64,000 nucleotides of DNA. Source: Candidatus Kryptobacter tengchongensis (GTDB lineage Bacteria; Bacteroidota; Ignavibacteria; Kryptoniales; Kryptoniaceae). This document shows, piece by piece, positions 44,347 to 51,749 of the stretch. The translations under genes were made by a program, and so were the position numbers. The stretch covers positions 62,001 through 126,000 of the forward strand of contig FAON01000009.1 in NCBI GenBank assembly GCA_001485605.1, read 5' to 3'. The notes below the pieces were generated by a model. The model worked only from the letters and a program-made list of their open reading frames with translations. It did not search any database and was not told the DNA's origin. Every line of letters starts with the position of its first letter. Positions within the stretch are counted from its first letter, which is position 1.

Positions 44347-45765
44347 ATGCCGAAAACAGCAAAGAAATTTAAAATAACTCCCGAATTAAGAAGCGAAATA
44401 GAAAAATTGATAGAGGAAAGAGTAACAACCGTCCAAATTAGCGTCGGTGATTTAAACGAATTGAAACAAATTGTAAAATTACTTGCGGAAGCACAAATAA
44501 AAACAGAAGAAAGATTGCATATCCTTACGCAAAGAATTGACGACCTCACACAAAAGGTAAGTCAACTTGCAGAGGCACAGATAAAAACTGAAGAAAGATT
44601 AAACATACTTACACAAAGGGTTGATCAACTTACCGAAAGAGTTGATGACCTGACACAAAGATTAAGCCAACTTGCAGAGGCACAGATAAAAACTGAAGAA
44701 AGATTAAATATACTTACGCAAAGAGTTGATCAACTTACCGAAAGAGTTGATGATTTGGCGCAAAGATTAAGCCAACTTGCAGAGGCACAGATAAAAACTG
44801 AAGAAAGATTAAATATACTTACACAAAGGGTTGATCAACTTACCGAAAGAGTTGATGATTTGGCGCAAAAATTAAGTCAACTTGCAGAGGCACAGATAAA
44901 AACTGAAGAAAGATTAAACATACTTACGCAAAGGGTTGATCAACTTACCGAAAGAGTTGATGACCTGACACAAAGATTAAACCAACTCACACAGCGGGTT
45001 GATAGTCTAACTCAAAGAGTTGATGATTTGACGCAAAGACTAAACCAACTCACACAAAGAGTTGATAGTCTAACTCAAAGAGTTGATGAGCTTGCACAAG
45101 GATTAAGTCAATTAACTAAAAGAGTTGATCAACTTACTGAAAGAGTTGACGATTTGACGCAAAGATTAAATCAACTTACACAGCGGGTTGATAGTCTAAC
45201 TCAAAGGGTTGATGAGCTTGCACAAGGATTAAGTCAACTAACTAAAAGAGTTGATCAACTTGCCGAAAGAGTTGATGGACTTACACAAAGCATGAAAGAA
45301 TTAGCTGATGCACAGAAGAAAACCGAACTGGCAATTGTTGAACTTAGCTCTGAGTTTGAGAAGATGAGAAAACTTTTTGGGAATCTCTCCGATGCTATCG
45401 GTTATGGTCTTGAGGATAGAGCAATAAAATCACTGCCGAAATTGCTTGAAAGAGATCATAACATAAAAGTAGAGGGTGAGTTAAGAAGATTGTTTCTAAA
45501 GACGGACGAGGGATGGTATACGGAAGTTAACATATTTGGATTCGGGATAAAAGATAATAAAAGAATTGCAATAATTGGTGAGGGGAAAAGTCAACTTTCA
45601 AAAAATGGAGTAGATGAATTTATAAAGAAAAAACTTCAAAAGCTCACAAAAACATATCCTGATATGTTTCCTGTTATGGTCACTTATATGGTTGCTGAGC
45701 CCGATGTTGAAGAATATGCAAAGTCAAACGGCATAGTAATTTACTTTTCTTACAACTTTGATTGA
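44347..45765 (+). CDS. Tandem-repeat coiled-coil protein with PD-(D/E)xK-like C-terminus (paralogue B)
   Basis: A 472-residue protein with the same plan as 37283-38464: an N-terminal helix (LRSEIEKLIEERV; compare LEVERIIDERI in A), a long coiled coil (~50-330) and a ~125-residue end. The repeats are 28 or 35 residues early on, then many heptad pairs such as LTQRVDSLTQRVDDL. The end domain (GYGLEDRAIKSLPKLLERD, TEVNIFGFGIKDNKR, IIGEGKSQLSKNGVDEFI) aligns with A; the Glu-x-Lys reads EGK, not ECK, and the usual Asp is Asn. Function unknown. Confidence 0.7.
   Translation: MPKTAKKFKITPELRSEIEKLIEERVTTVQISVGDLNELKQIVKLLAEAQIKTEERLHILTQRIDDLTQKVSQLAEAQIKTEERLNILTQRVDQLTERVDDLTQRLSQLAEAQIKTEERLNILTQRVDQLTERVDDLAQRLSQLAEAQIKTEERLNILTQRVDQLTERVDDLAQKLSQLAEAQIKTEERLNILTQRVDQLTERVDDLTQRLNQLTQRVDSLTQRVDDLTQRLNQLTQRVDSLTQRVDELAQGLSQLTKRVDQLTERVDDLTQRLNQLTQRVDSLTQRVDELAQGLSQLTKRVDQLAERVDGLTQSMKELADAQKKTELAIVELSSEFEKMRKLFGNLSDAIGYGLEDRAIKSLPKLLERDHNIKVEGELRRLFLKTDEGWYTEVNIFGFGIKDNKRIAIIGEGKSQLSKNGVDEFIKKKLQKLTKTYPDMFPVMVTYMVAEPDVEEYAKSNGIVIYFSYNFD
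44590..45009 (+). repeat. 105-bp tandem repeats coding for five heptads (paralogue B)
   Basis: Four near-identical units begin at 44590, 44695, 44800 and 44905, each exactly 105 bp, coding for TEERLNILTQRVDQLTERVDDL... and ending in LAEAQIK. Downstream, further 21- and 42-bp heptad repeats continue to about 45290. Near-identity at DNA level suggests recent expansion. Confidence 0.9.
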
Positions 45766-45789
45766 TTCCTAACTTAAACCTAAAGGGGT

Positions 45790-46677
45790 ATGATAATAGA
45801 TGCAGAAACAAAACTTGTTGGATTGATAGGGCATCCCGTTTCTCACTCGTTTTCTCCGTTTATTCATAACACTGCATTTGAAATTATAGGGTTGAATTAC
45901 AAATATATAACATTTGATGTTCTTCCGGAACATTTAAAAGACGCTTTAAAAGGGATAATTGCACTTGGGATAAAAGGAGTCAATGTAACAATACCTCACA
46001 AGGAAATCGTCATTGAAAATCTTGATAATGTCTCACCAGAGGCGAGAATTATTGGAGCGGTGAACACGATAGTAAACGAAAACGGCATACTTAGCGGATA
46101 TAACACAGATGTTTATGGATTTACCGAATCATTGAAAAAATACAAGGAAATTATATCAAATACCCCGGTTTTTATCTTTGGTGCTGGAGGTTCAGCAAGG
46201 GCTGTCATTTACTCGTTGATAACAAATTTTCAACCTGAAAGAATTGTCATAGCAAACCGAAACACTTCACGAGCCGAGGGGCTTGTTAGATATTTCTCAC
46301 AGGTTCTCGGATATAAAGATTTTGAAGTTAAAGAATTTTTCTTCCCAGAAATTGCTGGTGATATTAAATCATCACGACTTGTTGTCAACACCACACCAAT
46401 TGGAATGCATCCAAATATAAATGATTTACCAGTTCAGACAAATGAAATTTTTCACGAGGGGCAGATTGTTTATGATCTCGTTTATAATCCACCGATGACA
46501 AAATTTTTAAAACTTGCCCAAAGCAAAGGTGCAGAAGTTATAAGCGGTATTGAAATGTTAATTTTACAGGCGAGCAAATCATTTGAATTATGGACAGGAA
46601 AAGAAATGCCCATTGCAGAAGTCAAAAAGTTTCTGCTTCAAAAATTAAAATCAAGAAAGAGAAAAAATGACACTTAA
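45790..46677 (+). CDS. aroE: Shikimate dehydrogenase
   Basis: A 295-residue NADP-dependent enzyme reducing 3-dehydroshikimate to shikimate in the chorismate pathway. GHPVSHSFSPFIHNTAF and NVTIPHKE (catalytic Lys) bind shikimate; GAGGSARAVIYSL is the dinucleotide loop, followed by ANRNTSRAEGL. AAAGGGG precedes the ATG. Chorismate feeds MqnA, encoded about 15 kb away. It overlaps larE by 11 bases. Confidence 0.95.
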   Translation: MIIDAETKLVGLIGHPVSHSFSPFIHNTAFEIIGLNYKYITFDVLPEHLKDALKGIIALGIKGVNVTIPHKEIVIENLDNVSPEARIIGAVNTIVNENGILSGYNTDVYGFTESLKKYKEIISNTPVFIFGAGGSARAVIYSLITNFQPERIVIANRNTSRAEGLVRYFSQVLGYKDFEVKEFFFPEIAGDIKSSRLVVNTTPIGMHPNINDLPVQTNEIFHEGQIVYDLVYNPPMTKFLKLAQSKGAEVISGIEMLILQASKSFELWTGKEMPIAEVKKFLLQKLKSRKRKNDT

Positions 46678-47491
46678 AGATAAATATCTAAAACTCCAAA
46701 AAATTCTTGAAGAGATGGGCTCTGTGGTCATAGGCTTCTCTGGCGGAGTTGATAGCACCCTGCTTGTAAAAGTTGCGTACGATGTCCTAAAAGATAAAGC
46801 AATCGCTGTCATTGGAAAATCAGATACATATCCCGAAAATGAACTCAATGAGGCGGTAAGACTTGCGGAAATGATTGGAATAAGATATGTAATTGTAAAT
46901 ACAGAGGAAACAGATAATTTAAAATTCAGTGAAAACCCGCCCGATAGATGTTATTACTGTAAAACCGAGCTTTTCTCAAAGTTAAAACAAATTGCAATTG
47001 AAGAAGGAATTGAATGGATTGCGGACGGGACAAATGTTGATGACCTTGGTGATTTTAGACCTGGACTTAAAGCTATAAAGGAAAACAATGTTCGCTCCCC
47101 ACTTCTTGAAGCTGGTTTAACGAAAAAAGAAATAAGGGAACTATCAAAAACCCTCGGTCTTCCCACATGGGATAAGCCCTCATTTGCTTGCCTGTCTTCA
47201 AGATTCCCTTATGGACTGCCGATTGATAGGGAAAAATTGAAAAAAATTGATAAGGCTGAATCATTACTTAGGGCTAATGGTTTGAAAGTTGTTCGGGTAA
47301 GATATGTTGATGAAAATACAGTGAGAATAGAAACTGACAAAGATGGATTTAAAAAATTTTTCAACGATGAATTCAGAGTAAAAATTGTCCAAGCGTTTAA
47401 AGATCTTGGCTTTATTTACATAACACTTGACCTTGAGGGCTATAGAACAGGAAGCATGAACGAAGTTCTACTTGCTCAAAATAAATTTTAA
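46667..47491 (+). CDS. larE: LarE-type ATP-dependent sulfur transferase
   Basis: A 274-residue PP-loop enzyme (GFSGGVDSTLL) that adds sulfur to the nicotinic acid-derived precursor of the nickel pincer cofactor used by lactate racemase and related enzymes. PPDRCYYCKTELFSKL and the segment PSFACLSSRFPYGLPI, holding the sacrificial Cys, identify LarE rather than other PP-loop enzymes. LarA, LarB and LarC are not in the window. It ends convergently, three bases from PGI/PMI, with no visible terminator. Confidence 0.85.
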   Translation: MTLKDKYLKLQKILEEMGSVVIGFSGGVDSTLLVKVAYDVLKDKAIAVIGKSDTYPENELNEAVRLAEMIGIRYVIVNTEETDNLKFSENPPDRCYYCKTELFSKLKQIAIEEGIEWIADGTNVDDLGDFRPGLKAIKENNVRSPLLEAGLTKKEIRELSKTLGLPTWDKPSFACLSSRFPYGLPIDREKLKKIDKAESLLRANGLKVVRVRYVDENTVRIETDKDGFKKFFNDEFRVKIVQAFKDLGFIYITLDLEGYRTGSMNEVLLAQNKF

Positions 47492-47494
47492 ACC

Positions 47495-48571
47495 TCAAAC
47501 CTTCGCAAGCTCTGACTTTAGATATTCAATCGGCTTCACAGGTGTTGGATCAACTTTATTTAAGATAGCAAGATAGAAGCTAACCCAATCACCAAGATAA
47601 ATCTGTGAAAACAGCCTCGCAAGCGTTGATTTACCTTCAGAATATATGTTTAAAACTTCACCCGCATAAGGTCTTATCAAATCATCTGTTATCTCAATTC
47701 TATACTTTATTCTTTCATACTCGCACTCATCCCTTAAAATCACAACGCTAATTTTATTCATCAATTCTTTTACGCTCCCTTCAACTTCTCCAGACCATCC
47801 GACGATTTCGTTATGATTCAGCTCGGGGAAGATGTTGAAATGGGCAAGCATTTTCGCATTTTCCTCAATCTGGCAAGCCCATCTTACAGCAACTGCATCA
47901 AATTTTCCAGATGAGTAAATAAATGGTATTGAACCAGCTATGCGAACGGCAATTTTATAAGCAAGGTTTTCTTCGTGTTCTGGATTTGAGTAAATTCTTG
48001 ATTTTTCCTCAATTAAATTTATCGTTTCAGTTATCTCTTTCTTTTTGCTTTTGATAAAACCAAGTTTTGAAAGAACGACAAGTATTGGAAAAAATGAATA
48101 ACCAAGTGCAGTCCTCGGCGGATAACCAGATGGAATTTTTATAACGGGATGTTTTCTCTTCAAAGCGATTTTCTCTATCTCACCATTTGATGTGATACAG
48201 AATATTTTCGCTTTTTTCTTTACGCCGTCATTATAAGCCGAGATTGTCTCTTCTGTATTTCCAGAATAGCTTGAAACAATAAGTAATGTATTTTCATCAA
48301 CGAACTTTGGAAGGAAATAATCACGGTTGACAATTATTGGAACTTTTATCTCTTCCGAAAGATAAGATTTAAGCAAATCACCAGCAATTGCCGAACCACC
48401 AAGCCCAGTAAGAACTATTTTGTTAATTTTCTTGATGGAAAAGTTAATTTTCACACTTTCACCTATTTTAACCGCTTCTTTGATTTGTTCGGAAAAATTA
48501 GCAATCTTTGAAAACATATCTGACTTGTCATAACTTCTTATGTGGTTCAGGGTGAGCATTAAAGCCTCCAT
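47495..48571 (-). CDS. Bifunctional phosphoglucose/phosphomannose isomerase
   Basis: A 358-residue SIS-domain isomerase (PGI/PMI family) interconverting glucose-6-P, fructose-6-P and mannose-6-P. TGLGGSAIAGDLLKSY begins the first SIS domain, and SSYSGNTEETISAY binds the phosphate; GYPPRTALGYSFFP and the ELNHNEIVGW segment (catalytic Glu/His region) follow. Such enzymes replace classical PGI in many thermophiles and in some FCB bacteria. It lies six bases after ptsI. Confidence 0.9.
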   Translation of the reverse strand: MEALMLTLNHIRSYDKSDMFSKIANFSEQIKEAVKIGESVKINFSIKKINKIVLTGLGGSAIAGDLLKSYLSEEIKVPIIVNRDYFLPKFVDENTLLIVSSYSGNTEETISAYNDGVKKKAKIFCITSNGEIEKIALKRKHPVIKIPSGYPPRTALGYSFFPILVVLSKLGFIKSKKKEITETINLIEEKSRIYSNPEHEENLAYKIAVRIAGSIPFIYSSGKFDAVAVRWACQIEENAKMLAHFNIFPELNHNEIVGWSGEVEGSVKELMNKISVVILRDECEYERIKYRIEITDDLIRPYAGEVLNIYSEGKSTLARLFSQIYLGDWVSFYLAILNKVDPTPVKPIEYLKSELAKV

Positions 48572-48577
48572 TTGGTT

Positions 48578-50323
48578 TTAAAAATCAAACTCTGGGATCA
48601 CTTTCTTTAACTCTTTTGCGATGAAGTTTTTTACTTCTTCTTGGGTTTTAAAGATAAGTGCTCGTTTGCTTATCCGTTTTGCGTCTTTATATTTTATGGC
48701 TCTTATAACTTGTTTTACCTTTGGAATTGAATCGGGCGTAACACTTAACTCATCAAGTCCAAATCCAATAAGCAAAATCGTTGCATATGGATCTCCGGCC
48801 ATCTCACCACACATTGCAACGGGTATTTTAGCTCTGTGAGCTGATTCAATTACAAACTGGATTAATCTTAAAACCGCAGGATGAAATTCTTGATAAATCT
48901 TTGCGACCGTTTCATTTCCACGATCAACCGCAAGTGTATATTGAATTAAATCGTTTGTCCCTATACTAAAGAAATCAACTTCCCTTGCGATTTCCTTCGC
49001 CATCAAAGCAGCAGATGGAACCTCAATCATCACACCAAGTTTTATGTTCTCATCAAATTTTATTCTCTCTTCACGAAGTTGTGATTTCGCAAGTTCAACC
49101 ATCTTTTTAACTTCTCTAACCTCTTCAATGCTTGCGATCATGGGAAACATTATCATAACATTTCTTTTAACACTTGCCCTAAGGATAGCTCTCAACTGCG
49201 GAAGCAAAATCTCAGGTCTATCAATCCCAACCCTGATACCACGCCATCCAAGAAATGGGTTATCTTCCCGGTGGTAATCTTTGAAAATTTTATCGCCACC
49301 GATATCAAACGTCCTTATGACAACCTTATGAGGATAAATTTTTTCCACAACTTTAATATATTCCTCAAATTGTTCGTCTTCATCTGGTATAAAGCCATTG
49401 CTTATGATATATTCCGTCCTAAACAATCCTATCCCCTCAGCACCCTTTTCAATTGCCTCTTCAACTTCATCTGGGAATTCTATGTTTGCGAGTAATGTAA
49501 ATTTCTTTCCGTCAATTGTCTCAGCTGGTAAGGATTTTATTTGTTCAAGTTTCCTTTCAAGCTCGCTTATCCTTTTCAATTTTTCAACATATTCATCTAT
49601 TAATGTTTGCTCGGGATTTATTATCAGGATTCCCTTATAGCCATCAAGGATTACAGTGTCGCCTGTTTTTATAAATTTTGTTGCCTCTTTCAATCCGACG
49701 ACAGCTGGAATTTTAAGGGCACGGGCAAGTATTGCAGTATGCGAGGTGATCCCGCCAAGATCCGTTGCATATCCAAGGACTTGATTTCGGCTGAAAAGGA
49801 GTGTATCCGCTGGTGTTAAATTTTCAGCAACAACGATCCTTGAAGAATCAAACCTTGAAAGCCACTTCTCCTGCTGGATATTCCTTATAACTCTGTTTTT
49901 CAAATCTTCAAGGTCATTTGCTCTCTCCTTCAAATAATCATCCCCAGAGCTCTGCATAAACTTGATATATTTTTCAACCTCATCATTTACAACAAATTCG
50001 GCATTAACTTTTTCACTTTTTATCCTTTCAATTATCTTGTTTATTATCATTTTATCGTCAAGCATCAGTAGTTGTGCTTCAAAAATTTGCGCGCCCTCAG
50101 AACCAAGTTTTTCAATTGCGAGAGCAAAAATTTTATGTAATTCACTTTTTGATTTTTCAATCGCTCTCAAAAACCTGTCAATTTCCACATCAACTTCATG
50201 TTCTTTAATTTCTCTTCTAACAACCTTTGGTTTTAGCTTTTCATATTTAAGTGCTATCCCAATTGCTATACCCGGAGATGCAGGTATACCCTCAATTACC
50301 TTGCTTGCCATCTCTATTTTCAT
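48578..50323 (-). CDS. ptsI: Phosphoenolpyruvate-protein phosphotransferase (enzyme I)
   Basis: A 581-residue enzyme I that passes phosphate from PEP to HPr. The phospho-His lies in GGITSHTAILARALKIPAVVG, the PEP-binding barrel has GIGLFRTEYI and NPFLGWRGIRVG, and MCGEMAGDP ends the active site. The start is among TTG 50326, ATG 50323 or ATG 50311; ATG 50323 is chosen, though 50311 gives the family-like MASKVIEGIPASPG. It overlaps ptsH by about 30 bases. No EIIA, B or C gene is nearby. Confidence 0.95.
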   Translation of the reverse strand: MKIEMASKVIEGIPASPGIAIGIALKYEKLKPKVVRREIKEHEVDVEIDRFLRAIEKSKSELHKIFALAIEKLGSEGAQIFEAQLLMLDDKMIINKIIERIKSEKVNAEFVVNDEVEKYIKFMQSSGDDYLKERANDLEDLKNRVIRNIQQEKWLSRFDSSRIVVAENLTPADTLLFSRNQVLGYATDLGGITSHTAILARALKIPAVVGLKEATKFIKTGDTVILDGYKGILIINPEQTLIDEYVEKLKRISELERKLEQIKSLPAETIDGKKFTLLANIEFPDEVEEAIEKGAEGIGLFRTEYIISNGFIPDEDEQFEEYIKVVEKIYPHKVVIRTFDIGGDKIFKDYHREDNPFLGWRGIRVGIDRPEILLPQLRAILRASVKRNVMIMFPMIASIEEVREVKKMVELAKSQLREERIKFDENIKLGVMIEVPSAALMAKEIAREVDFFSIGTNDLIQYTLAVDRGNETVAKIYQEFHPAVLRLIQFVIESAHRAKIPVAMCGEMAGDPYATILLIGFGLDELSVTPDSIPKVKQVIRAIKYKDAKRISKRALIFKTQEEVKNFIAKELKKVIPEFDF

Positions 50324-50606
50324 CAATTTTATTTAATTCACCAAGCTCACCAAATCCAGATTCAAAAAGTTCAATGATTGCTTTTGCAGCCTCCTCTTCA
50401 TCCTCGCCGATAAATTTTAAAGTCAGTTTTGAGCCCTGCTCAGCTGCAAGGGACATAACCCCAATTATGCTTTTCCCATTTATCTCAATTCCATTTTTCT
50501 CAATGAAAAAATCAGATTTAAATTTTGAAGCAAGCTTAACAAGCATTGCCGCTGGACGAGTATGAAGCCCCGTTCTATTTTTGATCTCAACTTCCTTCTT
50601 TACCAT
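50292..50606 (-). CDS. ptsH: HPr phosphocarrier protein
   Basis: A 104-residue HPr. With the ATG at 50606 (TGATG overlap with the upstream stop), the phosphorylatable His is residue 15 (GLHTRPA) and Ser is residue 46 (GKSIIGVM), exactly the canonical positions; this supports the start. Ser46 suggests control by an HPr kinase. The extra ~15-residue tail (ELGELNKIDENRDGKQGN) is not typical. It is followed by ptsI. Confidence 0.95.
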   Translation of the reverse strand: MVKKEVEIKNRTGLHTRPAAMLVKLASKFKSDFFIEKNGIEINGKSIIGVMSLAAEQGSKLTLKFIGEDEEEAAKAIIELFESGFGELGELNKIDENRDGKQGN

Positions 50607-51583
50607 CAAATTTTTCTCTCGCATAATTTGTTTGCAAGCCAGATAAGCATTGAGCGTGAATCAGACTCAGGGATAGGTTCAAGTGAGTTTATAGCAAGAT
50701 TAGTGTAAAATCTAACCATCTCTTGAGCTTCATCAACTATTCCATAGCGAATGTAAATTTCTTTAACCTCGTGAACTATTGATGGGTCAAGATTTTTCTT
50801 TACAAACACCTTTTCTATGATTTCCCTATCCTTCCCCTCAACTTTTCCCATTGCTGTTAAAAGAAGAAAAGTTCTTTTACCGTTTACAATATCCCCACCT
50901 ATTGACTTTCCAAATTCATCTGAGCTAGCGACGACATCAAGGAGATCATCCATAAATTGAAATGCAAGCCCAAGATTAAGACCATAATTTTCAAGCGCCA
51001 GGATTTGTTCATTGCTCCCATTTGCGATTAAAGCTCCTATTCTGGCTGAATTTTTTATCAAAGATGCCGTTTTTTTGCTTATCATTTTAATGTAATCATC
51101 AATGCTAACATCAAAACTTGTCTCAAGCTCAAGATCAAGCGCTTGACCCTCACAAACCTCAATTGCAGCTTGGGTAAATGAATTAAAAATTTCATCTATT
51201 CTTGCCGATTTTATGGAAGATAAAAACTTATATGCGATTGCAAACATAGCATCACCACTTAAAATGGCTGTGTTTATACCCCATCTTTTGTGAATCGTTA
51301 GCAATCCCCGGCGAAGGTCGGCATTGTCCATTATATCATCGTGAACAAGTGTGAAGTTATGAAAAATCTCAACAGCAAGCGCTGCATTAATTGCATCCTT
51401 GTAATCACCACCAAGCGATTCGCACGAAAGAAGAAGAATTATAGGTCTTATCCTTTTCCCGCCAGCAAACAAAATATACCTTATTGGTTCATATAAACCA
51501 ACAGGCTTTTCCTCTATCAACGCCTGCTTTAAGCGCTCATCTATGACCTTTTTATAAGCGTTATACCTTTGGTCGTAATCCAC
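50606..51583 (-). CDS. Polyprenyl diphosphate synthase (trans-isoprenyl)
   Basis: A 325-residue E-isoprenyl synthase with both Asp-rich motifs: LVHDDIMDNADLRRG and FQFMDDLLDVV. The region before the first motif (LAVEIFHNFTLVHDD) has Phe residues at positions that set chain length, but the exact product (geranylgeranyl, hepta- or octaprenyl) cannot be given. It would supply the menaquinone side chain or carotenoids; both pathways appear in this window. Translation of ptsH begins at its stop. Confidence 0.85.
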   Translation of the reverse strand: MDYDQRYNAYKKVIDERLKQALIEEKPVGLYEPIRYILFAGGKRIRPIILLLSCESLGGDYKDAINAALAVEIFHNFTLVHDDIMDNADLRRGLLTIHKRWGINTAILSGDAMFAIAYKFLSSIKSARIDEIFNSFTQAAIEVCEGQALDLELETSFDVSIDDYIKMISKKTASLIKNSARIGALIANGSNEQILALENYGLNLGLAFQFMDDLLDVVASSDEFGKSIGGDIVNGKRTFLLLTAMGKVEGKDREIIEKVFVKKNLDPSIVHEVKEIYIRYGIVDEAQEMVRFYTNLAINSLEPIPESDSRSMLIWLANKLCERKI

Positions 51584-51670
51584 TTTGGTTTTTTATATGA
51601 TTTTAAAATTCCTAACCCAACTAAAAACGAAAGCTTACAAACAAATTTTAATAAAAGATGTTAAAATAAT

Positions 51671-51695
51671 CAAGCGAAGTAAATCTACTTACTTG
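51671..51695. promoter_or_regulatory. Short imperfect palindrome between the polyprenyl synthase and helicase genes
   Basis: CAAG-CG-AAGTA-AATC-TACTT-A-CTTG is an interrupted inverted repeat in the divergent gap (51584-51749). It could be an operator or a small hairpin. The gap otherwise holds only AT-rich DNA, with no ORF or RNA gene seen. Confidence 0.25.
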
Positions 51696-51749
51696 AATTT
51701 CGCCTAACAAAAGTTTAATTTTATTAAAAACAACGCTAAATGGAAGCAA

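Noticed and set aside
44500-45300. CRISPR-like array from regular repeats
   Set aside because: Units are coding, in frame, with no unique spacers; they encode heptads of a coiled coil.
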